Origin: Phycisphaerales bacterium
Lineage (GTDB): Bacteria > Planctomycetota > Phycisphaerae > Sedimentisphaerales > Anaerohalosphaeraceae
Reading direction: 5' to 3'
DNA: 14,191 nt
Assembly (NCBI GenBank): GCA_011053245.1
Contig: DRGS01000177.1
Span: 1 to 14,191 of the forward strand
The translations under genes were made by a program, and so were the position numbers. Below the pieces are notes generated by a model, which did no database searches, was not told the origin of the DNA, and worked only from the letters and a program-made list of their open reading frames with translations. Positions 1-7,384 of the stretch are shown piece by piece (position 1 is the stretch's first letter; every line of letters begins with the position of its first letter).

Positions 1-55
1 CCCCTACTCACTACTCACGCACCCACACACCATATAATATAAAAAACCAAAGCTT

Positions 56-80
56 GTCCCTGCATGCGTTAGGCAGGGGC
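56..80 (-). terminator. Possible terminator of the kelch-repeat gene
   Basis: Read on the minus strand, an 8-bp stem (56-63 pairing with 73-80, one G.T pair, 9-nt loop) lies about 70 bases beyond the stop codon of the kelch-repeat gene. A run of six T follows, but only after about a dozen intervening bases, so this is not a textbook rho-independent terminator. The rest of positions 1-152 shows no gene I can support. Confidence 0.35.
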
Positions 81-152
81 CAATACCCCGATTCATTTAA
101 CCCCGTATTCCCGAATGCGCCGGTAAGGGCCAAAGGCACGCATATGCAAAAA

Positions 153-3100
153 CTATAAAGCCCCCTCAAGATAGTGTTCAGCAAGCACCGCAAGTTCCCC
201 AAGATCGATCACCCCGTCACCATCAGGATAAGGCCAAACATCTATCGCAGGAACATCCGCCCCCCAGCTCTCCGCCAACACTCCAAAATCGCTCAACACA
301 ACATCGCACCCACCCGCAAAGTCACCCAAATATAACCAGTCAAACTCATAAGCCCCCATATCAACTACCGCCGTACCGCTGCAATCCCCGTCAACGATCC
401 GCCCTAATCCGTCAAGATCAGCAGCCTCCGCCACAACCCCATTATCCCCCGCATCAATACACAAAGAACCCGACGAAAGCCGCAAATTATCATCCCCCGT
501 CCCAATAACCCCATCAACCCCGTTAGGATCGATAAACTCAGGATCAACATCAATATTGTGCGTGCCCCAATTGATAATGTTCCCCGAACCATCGTCATAT
601 ATACCAGCCGCACCGCCCTGAACATCACAGTGATCCACATCAATTGTCGAAGAGTCTTCTAAAGCTATTTCATTGCCACCTGACAATGCCGTATTCCCCC
701 AGAGAATGCAATTAGTTACTACTGGATTGCCGCCGCTATTATACATCCCGCCGCCACCTTGCCCATCAAAAGTCCATTCGTCAACCCAATTATCGATGAA
801 TGTGCAATTAGTCACTATCGGATTGCTATCGTAGTTACACATCCCGCCCCCTACATGCAATGCCGAATTACCGCTAAAGATACAATTTGTAACTGCCGGG
901 CTGCTGTTATCATTACATATCCCACCACCGCGGTCAGCCGAATTATCGCTGAAGATACTGCCGCTCACTGTTGGGTTGCTGTTGTTGTAGTTACATATCC
1001 CACCACCAGAGCCTCCCACGCCTGCAACGCCAAGACCCAGATTGTCACTGAAGAGACAGTTTATTAATGTCGGGCTGCTGTTGTCATTATATATCCCTGC
1101 TCCATCACGAGCTAAGTTACTGCGGAAAATACAGTTCGTTACTGTCGGACTGCCGCTCTCGTTACACATCCCACCGCCATAGCTGTACTGAGAGAAAAAT
1201 GCTCCAATAGCATTACCGCCGGTGATCGTAAAGCCGTCAAGAACAGCGTTAGGGGCAAGCCCCAAACCATCATGATGGTAAAACACATGGTAGCAATTCT
1301 CTATGCGGTTGGGATCAATATACATTATCGTAAACTGGTCGTCACCTTCTTCGAAGAGCATGATTGAATCGTCATCGCCGTTAAGGTCACCAGACAGAAT
1401 AGTTTCATAAAGCTCAATGTCCCACTCATTTGGATCGGATGCGCCCCAGCCTGCATAACCACCCTTTACAGTCACGCCGTTGACAAGCGCAAATGCCGCC
1501 TCCCTTGGATCGGCAAGACCATCAGGATCAGGTAGATATACCCCCTGACCGACAATTATAGTATCATCCCGCAGTGCCACTGTTAACGCTCCGTCAAGAT
1601 CATTGAATGCATCTGCCCAATTCGATCCATCACCAACACCAGAAGCATCATCATCGACATAAAAAATCCCATAAACTTCATCGGTCTCTATTTTCCAAAG
1701 ATCATTAAGTATACCTTGAACGCCATCGCTGTCATGACAATACCCTCCAAAAATCCAGGCGTTGCCATCACTGTCATTCCAGGAAATGATAGATACTCTT
1801 GCCCCCGGCACAGCAGAGCTTCCAGAGTAAACGCCGCTGTTATTTATGGTATCCGACCCGCGTATCCATGCCCAGACATCAGTGGAAATGTCGTATTTCC
1901 ACAAATCGTTGAGATAGCTATTGACGCCTGCACTATCATAACCTCTCCCTCCGAACAGCCAAAGATTGCCTTCACTATCCATCCAAGAGACACTACCACC
2001 CCTTGCCCCTGGTGTATTAACCACGTCAGCAATGCCTTTGATGCCGTAAATGCCAGGTTGATCTTCTGTATCCGATCCGCTTACCCACGTCCAGGTGTCA
2101 CTGGAAATGTTATATTTCCAAAGGTCGTTGAGCCAGCCCCTGTCACCTATGCTGTCATAACCGTAACCGCCGAAAAGCCAGAGGTTATCGTCGCCGTCTG
2201 TCCAAGAGACACTACCATACCGTCCCCCCGGAATGTTGGCTGCGTCAGCTACGCCTTTCGTACCGTAGATTCCAACGCTGTTTCCCGTACTCGATCCGCT
2301 TATCCATGTCCAGTTTGTACCGTCAAATTTCCATAGATCGTTGAGATAGCCGGAATAGCCAGAACCGCCAAACAACCAGAAGTTGCCCTCATTATCGACC
2401 CAGGAAACACCATTTGACCTTCCATCCGGAATATTGTTTGGATCAGCGACCCCTTTGGTTCCATAAACCCCCGGTTGATTTCTAATATCTGATCCCATGA
2501 CCCACGTCCAATTGGTCCCATCAAATTTCCACAGATCATTGAGGTTGCCCCGATTACCATCGCAGTCATATCCGTCTCCTCCAAAGAGCCATAGAAATCC
2601 ATTGATGTCTGACCAGCTAAAAGCGAAATATCTTGCACTTGGGGTGTTGGCCGCATCCGCAACGCCTTTGGTACCATAAACTCCAAGTTGATCTGTTATA
2701 TCTGACCCACTTACCCATGTCCAATTGGTCCCGTCAAATTTCCAAAGATCATTTAGCTTACCTTCGTCGCCCACACTATCATAACCGCCTCCGCCAAAAA
2801 GCCACAGGTCGCCTGTGCTATCTTTCCAGGAGGTACTATACTGTCTTGCCCCCGGAATATTGGCAGAGTCGGCCACACCCTTTGTGCCATAGATTCCAAT
2901 ATTGTATTCTCTATCAGACCCGTCCATCCATGTCCAGTTTGCACCGTCGAATTTCCAAAAATCATTACGTTCCCCCACCATGCCTATTCTATCCCGACCG
3001 ATACCCCCAAACAGCATTAGGTTTCCCGTACCATCGGTCCAGGAAACACCCAGCAGCCGTGCCCCTGGCGTATTGCTTGGATCAGCGATCCCTTTGTAAC

Positions 3101-4325
3101 CATAGACACCAGCTTGATTCTTTGTATCAGACCCGCTTACCCACGTCCAATTAACTCCATCATACTTCCAAAGATCATTAAGATACCCATAAGAAGTACT
3201 GCTTCCGGGGATACTGCTGATATCATAACCCTGTCCACCAAGTAGCCAGAGATCGCCAGCATTATCAGTCCAGGAAATACATGACTCTCTACCTCCGGGC
3301 ACATTGGACACATCTGCAACACCTTTGGTACCATAAACACCATTATTGTTTACTGTATCTGAGCCGCTTACCCACATCCAGTTAGTTCCGTCAAATTTCC
3401 AAAGATCGTTGAACCTGCCATAATTACCAAAGTTGTCATAACTCTGTCCACCAAATAGCCAACCGTTACCGCCACTGTCAGTCCATGAGACACTGAAATA
3501 CCTTGCACAAGGGACATTGTTTGGGTCCGCAATACCCTTCGTGCCATAAACTCCAGGTTGGCCTGTTGTGTCGGACCCGCTTACCCATGTCCAATTGGTC
3601 CCATCGTATTTCCAAAGGTCATTGAGCATGCCTTCACTGAATATGTTACCGAAACCATATCCTCCAAACAGCCATAAGTTGCTTTCACTGTCTATCCAGG
3701 AGACACTGTCATATCTTGCTCCCGGCATATTGTTTAAATCAGCCACACCTTTGGTACCATAAACGCCGATGCTGTTTCGGAAATCTGACCCACTTACCCA
3801 TGTCCAATTGGTCCCGTCAAATTTCCACAGATCATTGAGGTTGCCAGTCAAACTACCAACACGCCCTTTGCCTCCAAACAGCCAGAGATTTCCATCATTG
3901 TCAGTCCAGGAGATACTTCTTTCCCTTGCCCCTGGCACATTTGCAGGATCGGCCACACCTTTGGTTCCGTATACACCTGCTTGATCTGTTAAATCCGATC
4001 CGCTTATCCATGTCCAGTTTGTACCGTCATATTTCCATAGGTCGTTTAGCTTGCTAATATTGCCTGTGCTATCATAACCATATCCTCCAAAAAGCCAATA
4101 GTTGCCAGTGTCATCAGTCCAAGAAACACCACCATGTCTTCCTCCTGGGATATTATTGGGATCAGTAACACCTTTAACACCATAGACCCCGGTATTGTAA
4201 AAGCTATCTGAACCGCTTACCCACGTTGCAATCGCCTCTGTCCTCGCCTGAGCGATTGCGGATACGCAAAAAAATATGAAAATAGCAATCAAGACCGTTG
4301 CACTAACTTTGATGTCATTTACCAT
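153..4325 (-). CDS. Secreted kelch-repeat / beta-helix protein with dockerin-like C-terminus
   Basis: Large exported protein of 1390 residues; function unknown, probably cell-surface adhesion or binding. I chose the start at 4325 because AAGGGAGT lies just upstream and a signal peptide follows directly (hydrophobic residues 9-24, likely cleavage after A-I-A at 25); a longer frame to 4391 lacks both. Residues 34-879 are twelve tandem repeats of about 71 residues, each with a VYGTKGVAD segment, PGAR, VSWTD, a WLFGG kelch signature and NDLWK(Y/F)DGTNWTW. Each could be one beta-propeller blade. Residue 889 begins a YVDDDAS segment typical of bacterial parallel beta-helix proteins; residues 1025-1220 hold six short coils of the TNCIFSGN type with GGG(I/M)CN turns. 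A DMGAYEF motif near 1325 matches the end of such proteins. Residues 1334-1390 resemble a dockerin: the second half has DGDGVID at a calcium loop, the first is degenerate. No catalytic residues are evident. Confidence 0.9.
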   Translation of the reverse strand: MVNDIKVSATVLIAIFIFFCVSAIAQARTEAIATWVSGSDSFYNTGVYGVKGVTDPNNIPGGRHGGVSWTDDTGNYWLFGGYGYDSTGNISKLNDLWKYDGTNWTWISGSDLTDQAGVYGTKGVADPANVPGARERSISWTDNDGNLWLFGGKGRVGSLTGNLNDLWKFDGTNWTWVSGSDFRNSIGVYGTKGVADLNNMPGARYDSVSWIDSESNLWLFGGYGFGNIFSEGMLNDLWKYDGTNWTWVSGSDTTGQPGVYGTKGIADPNNVPCARYFSVSWTDSGGNGWLFGGQSYDNFGNYGRFNDLWKFDGTNWMWVSGSDTVNNNGVYGTKGVADVSNVPGGRESCISWTDNAGDLWLLGGQGYDISSIPGSSTSYGYLNDLWKYDGVNWTWVSGSDTKNQAGVYGYKGIADPSNTPGARLLGVSWTDGTGNLMLFGGIGRDRIGMVGERNDFWKFDGANWTWMDGSDREYNIGIYGTKGVADSANIPGARQYSTSWKDSTGDLWLFGGGGYDSVGDEGKLNDLWKFDGTNWTWVSGSDITDQLGVYGTKGVADAANTPSARYFAFSWSDINGFLWLFGGDGYDCDGNRGNLNDLWKFDGTNWTWVMGSDIRNQPGVYGTKGVADPNNIPDGRSNGVSWVDNEGNFWLFGGSGYSGYLNDLWKFDGTNWTWISGSSTGNSVGIYGTKGVADAANIPGGRYGSVSWTDGDDNLWLFGGYGYDSIGDRGWLNDLWKYNISSDTWTWVSGSDTEDQPGIYGIKGIADVVNTPGARGGSVSWMDSEGNLWLFGGRGYDSAGVNSYLNDLWKYDISTDVWAWIRGSDTINNSGVYSGSSAVPGARVSIISWNDSDGNAWIFGGYCHDSDGVQGILNDLWKIETDEVYGIFYVDDDASGVGDGSNWADAFNDLDGALTVALRDDTIIVGQGVYLPDPDGLADPREAAFALVNGVTVKGGYAGWGASDPNEWDIELYETILSGDLNGDDDSIMLFEEGDDQFTIMYIDPNRIENCYHVFYHHDGLGLAPNAVLDGFTITGGNAIGAFFSQYSYGGGMCNESGSPTVTNCIFRSNLARDGAGIYNDNSSPTLINCLFSDNLGLGVAGVGGSGGGICNYNNSNPTVSGSIFSDNSADRGGGICNDNSSPAVTNCIFSGNSALHVGGGMCNYDSNPIVTNCTFIDNWVDEWTFDGQGGGGMYNSGGNPVVTNCILWGNTALSGGNEIALEDSSTIDVDHCDVQGGAAGIYDDGSGNIINWGTHNIDVDPEFIDPNGVDGVIGTGDDNLRLSSGSLCIDAGDNGVVAEAADLDGLGRIVDGDCSGTAVVDMGAYEFDWLYLGDFAGGCDVVLSDFGVLAESWGADVPAIDVWPYPDGDGVIDLGELAVLAEHYLEGAL
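1690..4231 (-). repeat. Twelve tandem ~213-bp kelch-coding repeats
   Basis: The repeats inside the secreted protein gene are also visible as DNA repeats with a period close to 213 bases. Internal units keep nearly identical codon runs around the NDLWK and GVYGTKGVAD segments, whereas loops after the WLFGG signature vary in length (for example a 6-residue insertion in unit 5 and a shorter unit 9). The last unit is the most divergent and lacks the TKGVAD segment. This pattern suggests expansion by unequal recombination followed by divergence of the loops. Confidence 0.85.
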
Positions 4326-4371
4326 ATACTCCCTTTCTCTAGAAGTCGCCTGTCCCCCACCATTACCGACC

Positions 4372-4399
4372 AGTATAACATTTCGATACAAAAACGCAA
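4372..4399 (-). promoter_or_regulatory. Possible sigma-70 promoter of the kelch-repeat gene
   Basis: On the minus strand, TTGCGT (4394-4399) and TATACT (4372-4377) are separated by 16 bases and lie about 47 bases upstream of the chosen start codon. The -10 is good and the -35 is weak. Nothing else in 4326-4431 looks like a better promoter for the leftward gene. Confidence 0.4.
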
Positions 4400-4431
4400 G
4401 AGAAAAACTTAAAAAATAATATATTATTCAG

Positions 4432-4460
4432 TTGACAAATAACACCTAACTTTGTATAAT
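4432..4460 (+). promoter_or_regulatory. Perfect-consensus sigma-70 promoter facing right
   Basis: TTGACA (4432-4437) and TATAAT (4455-4460) match the housekeeping consensus at all twelve positions with the optimal 17-base spacer. Transcription would start near 4467 and run rightward, divergent from the kelch gene, into the C/A-rich repeat block. No convincing protein-coding gene lies downstream on this strand; the next leftward gene (M48 protease) would be read antisense. Such a perfect match can arise by chance in AT-rich DNA, but the position upstream of the repeat block is suggestive of a non-coding transcript. Confidence 0.6.
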
Positions 4461-4526
4461 GTCCACATAATAATCAGGCTAGATTGTAGTTATGTGTAAG
4501 ACAAAAAAATTCGTATACTTCGCCTG

Positions 4527-4546
4527 CCGTGAGCTTAGTCGAACGG
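4527..4546. repeat. Short GAGCTTAGTCGA-type palindromic element
   Basis: A 20-base element with 4-bp complementary ends (CCGT and ACGG) around GAGCTTAGTCGA. It resembles the dispersed CCTGAGCTTGTCGAAGG-type repeat common in environmental bacterial genomes. Here both ends differ from that form but still pair with each other. The family assignment is from memory and rests on one copy in this window. Confidence 0.35.
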
Positions 4547-5043
4547 TGTTAATTAGTGGTTCAAGTAGTTAAAAACGTGAAAAAATGACAAAAACGAGAG
4601 CATTTGAATTCGACACAAAGCCCTCACTTCTTCCAGATAAACCCGCACTTTCGCAAAACCTTTTTTTGAGGAACGAACCCAATTTCAAAGACGTAAATTT
4701 AACTGCAACCTCTTGTGGTACAGTGGTTTACAACGCTTCACAACCAAAACCCAAAAACGGAACGAACCCAAACGAAGCCAATTTTTTCACTACTTCCAAT
4801 CCCCTTTTTAGTAGTTCTCTGTGGCCCTCAGTGTTCCTCTTTTTCCTCTGTGGCAAAGTAGTTAAATTGAAAAACAAAAACATGAAAAACAAAGCCAATT
4901 TAAGCAACCAAAAATTCACCGCAAACCCTTGCGGTATGGAGGTTTACAACGATTTACAACCAAAAACCCAAAACGGAACAAAGCCAAACAAAGCCAATTT
5001 TTTCACTACCCCCAATCTTCTTTTTGTGAGGAGTTTTGGTTTC

Positions 5044-5124
5044 CTGCAAGGCGCCAGCCTGCGTTCAAGCGAAGTAGTACAAGTGGTACGTCGAGCGATG
5101 GACGACTGGCTGGCAACGCCGCAG
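5044..5124. repeat. Long imperfect hairpin inside the repeat block
   Basis: CTGC-AA-GGCG-CCAGCC (5044-5059) is complementary to GGCTGGC-AA-CGCC-GCAG (5108-5124) with small bulges, giving about 15 pairs closing a roughly 48-base apical region that itself contains a GTAC...GTAC inverted repeat (5077-5080, 5086-5089). It is G+C rich compared with the C/A-rich repeats on each side and splits copies 2 and 3. It may be a separate inserted element or the structured core of a transcript. Confidence 0.5.
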
Positions 5125-5336
5125 GGGAGCAAAAGAGCCACAAAAACCTCCTTTTTTTCAGGAGAACCCGCGTTTTTGCAAAACCTTTTTTTGAGGAACA
5201 AAGCCAATTTCAACAGCGTAAAATTGACCGCAACCTCTTATAATACAGTAGCTTACAACACTTCCAAGACAAAACCAAAAAACGGAGCAAACCCAAACAA
5301 ACCCAATCAAAGCCAATTTCAAAACCCCCAAAATCG

Positions 5337-5354
5337 AAGACTCTCCGAAGTCTT
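5337..5354 (-). terminator. Weak hairpin downstream of the M48 protease gene
   Basis: A 6-bp stem (5337-5342 with 5349-5354, loop of 6) lies about 45 bases past the stop of the leftward protease gene. On the minus strand it is followed by CGATTTTGGGGG rather than a clean T run, so termination is uncertain. Confidence 0.25.
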
Positions 5355-5397
5355 GACGAAAGGGAACAAACCCAAACAAACCCAATTCAAACCCAAT

Positions 5398-6207
5398 TTA
5401 GCGTGGTTTATAGTATTGCATTGCTTGAGGGATTAGATTTTCTATGTTTTCTATTCTTGTGCCGCTGGCAGGGTGTGTGCTTAGCAGTTCGGGCGGTCGG
5501 TTGGCGGCGTCCTTCAAAGCGGCCATTCGGTGCCAGAAGTCTATTGCGGTGTGCGGGTCGTAGCCGGCCATGGCCATGAAGATCAGTCCCAAATGGTCGG
5601 CTTCTTTCTCATGTGTTCTACTATAAGGGAGCATGACGCCGTATGTTGTGCCGATGTTGTACGATTTCATGAATAGCTGCTGCGTTTTTGCCGGTCTGGT
5701 TTCGACGGCTTTGGATAGTGCCATGCCGCCCATTTCGAATAGCAGTCCCTGGGTCATTCTTTCTGATCCGTGCTTGGCGATGGCGTGTGCGATCTCGTGG
5801 CCGATCACGGTTGCCAGGCCGGCCTGATCTCTGGCTATTGGCATTAGGCCGGTGTAAACGACGACTTTTCCGCCGGGCATTGCCCATGCGTTGACTTGGG
5901 CGCCCTCGACGAGATTGAATTCCCATTGGTATCGTGATAGGTCGGCTTCGAGGCCGTATTTGGCATCATATTGCTGGACGGCTTGTTTTATGCGATTGCC
6001 TACGGTTTTGACCATTTGGGTTTGCGAGGCATTGGCGCTAAGCTTGTTTTCGGAGAGGAACTGGCGGTAACTCTGGAAACTCATCGCGTTCATCATGGAA
6101 TCGGGGACAATGTTAAGCTGTTTTCTGCCGGTGATAGAAACGGCTGTGCATCCGACATTAGCTGCGATGAGGCAGGCTGTCAGCGTTATCGTGAGAAAGT
6201 GTCTCAT
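5398..6207 (-). CDS. M48-family zinc metalloprotease, probable lipoprotein
   Basis: Encodes a 269-residue protease expected to act in the cell envelope, by analogy with LoiP/YcaL-type M48 enzymes that degrade damaged or misassembled envelope proteins. Zinc site: HEIAH at residues 137-141 within GHEIAHAIAKH, and the third ligand Glu200 with Asp204 in EKEAD. The N-terminus (MRHFLTITLTACLIAANVGC) is a signal sequence with a possible lipidation Cys20; the residue three before the Cys is Asn rather than the usual Leu, so lipidation is less certain than export. A TGRKQL segment follows, typical of this subfamily. I chose the start at 6207 because the signal peptide begins there; the longer frame to 6438 has no sensible N-terminus and overlaps the upstream gene. 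No strong Shine-Dalgarno is visible. The upstream Cys4 gene is on the same strand 80 bases away and may be co-transcribed. The C-terminal part (STHPASGTRIENI) is the usual family ending, so the gene looks intact. Confidence 0.9.
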   Translation of the reverse strand: MRHFLTITLTACLIAANVGCTAVSITGRKQLNIVPDSMMNAMSFQSYRQFLSENKLSANASQTQMVKTVGNRIKQAVQQYDAKYGLEADLSRYQWEFNLVEGAQVNAWAMPGGKVVVYTGLMPIARDQAGLATVIGHEIAHAIAKHGSERMTQGLLFEMGGMALSKAVETRPAKTQQLFMKSYNIGTTYGVMLPYSRTHEKEADHLGLIFMAMAGYDPHTAIDFWHRMAALKDAANRPPELLSTHPASGTRIENIENLIPQAMQYYKPR

Positions 6208-6287
6208 CCGTGCGATTGTATTGCTGTCAAGCAGGGCATTCAACAAGAATATATGATATTTATTGGAATTATGGTGTTTGCGTTGGT

Positions 6288-6458
6288 CTATGCTTCTTTG
6301 GCCTGGAACTCTCCGCACCATCCGATAGGGGGTGTAACGGGCCAGCGGAACTTCTTCTGGTCCTCCATGACGGCTGGTTTTGGTGCGTATCGGTGGCATT
6401 CCTGGAGTTTTGCGTCGTAATGGGCACATGCTTTGCAAAGTTTATTAAGATCTGGCAT
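6288..6458 (-). CDS. Small four-cysteine protein (CxxC...C...WCGEF type)
   Basis: A 56-residue protein with cysteines at 8, 11, 21 and 48 in the pattern CxxC-x9-C-x26-C. Around them are LCKACAHYD, ECHRYAPKP, a WPVT segment and WCGEF near the end. This resembles a widespread family of small uncharacterised bacterial and phage proteins sharing CxxC, C(R/H)RxAP, WP and WCGE(F/Y) motifs; the four cysteines probably bind zinc or an iron-sulphur cluster. The start at 6458 is preferred because GGAG lies six bases upstream; an alternative ATG at 6470 would add four residues and lacks a ribosome binding site. No signal peptide, so cytoplasmic. It precedes the M48 protease gene on the same strand, but no functional link is known. 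The motif conservation makes it real despite its size. Confidence 0.75.
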   Translation of the reverse strand: MPDLNKLCKACAHYDAKLQECHRYAPKPAVMEDQKKFRWPVTPPIGWCGEFQAKEA

Positions 6459-6470
6459 TTTTATCTCCAT

Positions 6471-6867
6471 CTAAATGTTAATATAAGCTCTATATAGATA
6501 GTCGGCTCAAGAGGATGGCTTGCTTAGCGTTTTTTCTGCTATTTCGTCGATATTCGGTGATATGGCGACATTTTGCGTCGCAGCCGGATCTGGAGGTCAA
6601 AGTGGGTTCATTTGCCGATCCGGAACTGGTTTGGGGGGTATTTTAGGACGGTGGGACGTTAGAACAGGGGGGCAAATCGGGATAATTTTGAATTTTTTCA
6701 AAAAAATTTTTCGGTCCGCTAAAATGGTGTTTTGCGTTTCGTGGGGGAGTGTCCGATAAGTTATTCCGATATTGGGAAAATTTACCTGTTTTATGGGACC
6801 TACGGGCCATTAGAGGGATAAAGGAGTCTGGAAAGCGGCAAAGGTGTTTTTGTTCCGATAATACGTC
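6471..6867. other. Non-coding stretch between the leftward and flagellin genes
   Basis: About 400 bases with no supported gene. It contains the start region of the leftward small gene, a 7-bp inverted repeat (CCGGATC near 6584, GATCCGG near 6616), an AT-only stretch near 6690-6712 able to fold into a weak hairpin, and two isolated TCCGATAA sigma-28-like -10 boxes (6752-6759 and 6854-6861) without a convincing -35 at the right distance. A 79-residue frame at 6520-6759 shows no family resemblance and no ribosome binding site. Confidence 0.5.
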
Positions 6868-6894
6868 TTAAGTGTTTAGGTCCCGTTCCGATAA
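6868..6894 (+). promoter_or_regulatory. FliA (sigma-28) promoter for the relic and first flagellin
   Basis: TTAAGTGT (6868-6875), an 11-base spacer and TCCGATAA (6887-6894) fit the sigma-28 pattern TAAAGTTT-N11-GCCGATAA with the exact spacing; the -10 differs at one position. Transcription would start near 6902, giving a leader of about 165 bases to the truncated flagellin ATG. No other sigma-28 site lies between the relic and the first full flagellin, so both are probably on one transcript. The leader contains an imperfect CGGGGC...GCTCCG hairpin (about 6965-6982). Confidence 0.65.
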
Positions 6895-7065
6895 TACGAG
6901 TGTTCAGCAAATGAATTTGACTTTATTATAAGCAAGTTTGTTATCTTGTTGAAAATGTGTTGATCGGGGCGTTTTTTGCTCCGGTAAAAAGACTAATAAG
7001 AATATAACCGGCGTTGATTTTATCCGGTCGTTTTGTGGTTTTATTGAAATAAGGAAGACAAGAAT

Positions 7066-7278
7066 ATGTTAGCGATCAAAAATAGTTTAATGGCGGAAAG
7101 CGCTACTCGACAGATGGGCCTGAATTATGCTTCTTTGTCGGCAACTATTGAGAAGCTGTCTTCCGGTTTGCGTGTTAAAAGTGCCAGGGGCGATAGGGCC
7201 GGTTCGACAGTTCGCGAATTAATGTCAGTCGAGATCGGTGGCATTGAGCAAGACAGACGCATTACTCTGGCAAGATGA
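7066..7278 (+). pseudogene. Truncated flagellin relic (N-terminal 70 codons only)
   Basis: Codes for 70 residues that align without gaps to the first 65 residues of the next flagellin, at roughly 63% identity by eye, then diverge and stop. It keeps MLAIKN, LSSGLR, AG and VRELM, but many conserved positions are changed: INSAKDDAAGLAV has become VKSARGDRAGSTV, and ADIAVIKQ has become VEIGGIEQ. After the TGA, residual similarity to flagellin DNA fades and about 100 bases later the leader of the intact gene begins. Its leader resembles that of the intact gene (GGTTTTATT, then AAGGA-GACAAGAA), but the ribosome binding site has lost the final G of AAGGAG. There is no D1 remainder, no C-terminal D0 and no export or polymerisation partner segment, so it cannot make a filament subunit. 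Most likely a decayed duplicate with a large internal deletion; a retained short peptide cannot be excluded because the frame is open and promoted. Confidence 0.75.
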
Positions 7279-7384
7279 ATTATCGAGTGTAGATAGCGAC
7301 TATTTTCTGGTCGCTTTGAGGTTTTATTAACATAAAGGAACATTTGTCAACTGAGTTGGCGTTTCTTTGTAAGGAGACAAGAAC

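Larger units (their letters stand above)
4642..5400. repeat. Degenerate C/A-rich intergenic repeat block, three main copies
   Basis: Three diverged copies of a unit of about 150-170 bases lie head to tail: about 4642-4813, 4885-5033 and 5166-5320, with a short tail to 5400. Copies 1 and 3 share an exact 22-base run (4653-4674 and 5178-5199: GCAAAACC, seven T, GAGGAAC). All copies carry GCAACCTCT- or GCAAACCCTTG-like text, then GGTTTACAAC or a close variant, CAAAACCCAAAA-like runs, ACGGA, and several copies of A(A/G)CCCAATTT or AAGCCAATTT. Between copies 1 and 2 the motif CTCTGTGGC occurs twice (4817-4825, 4846-4854). The plus strand is rich in A and C, which by itself leaves a long open frame (4585-5436). 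Predicted residues there are low-complexity (NKANF, NEPNF, QSQF) with no fold, and no ribosome binding site precedes the ATG, so I treat the frame as non-coding. Confidence 0.7.

Noticed and set aside
759..1067. Plus-strand frames inside the secreted protein gene
   Set aside because: They repeat with the kelch and beta-helix codons of the opposite strand and have no start signals or family resemblance.
4642..5400. CRISPR array
   Set aside because: Repeats are long, diverged and unequal, without short identical repeats separated by unique spacers, and no cas genes are present.
4585..5436. A 283-codon open frame through the repeat block
   Set aside because: No ribosome binding site, no domain, low-complexity residues produced by A/C-rich repeats, and the frame overlaps the 3' end of the well-supported protease gene on the other strand.
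6575..6690. A possible c-di-GMP riboswitch near GGTGGGACGTTAG upstream of the flagellin cluster
   Set aside because: Only a short stretch resembles the GEMM core; the conserved elements are not in the right order and no second paired arm or tetraloop is seen.
6520..6759. A 79-codon frame upstream of the flagellin cluster
   Set aside because: No ribosome binding site and no recognisable motif; it lies in a promoter-like region and ends at an isolated sigma-28-like box.
6752..6861. Extra TCCGATAA boxes at 6752-6759 and 6854-6861 as further sigma-28 promoters
   Set aside because: The -10 is right but the bases 11 upstream (TGCGTTTC and GCGGCAAA) match the -35 poorly, so I did not call them.
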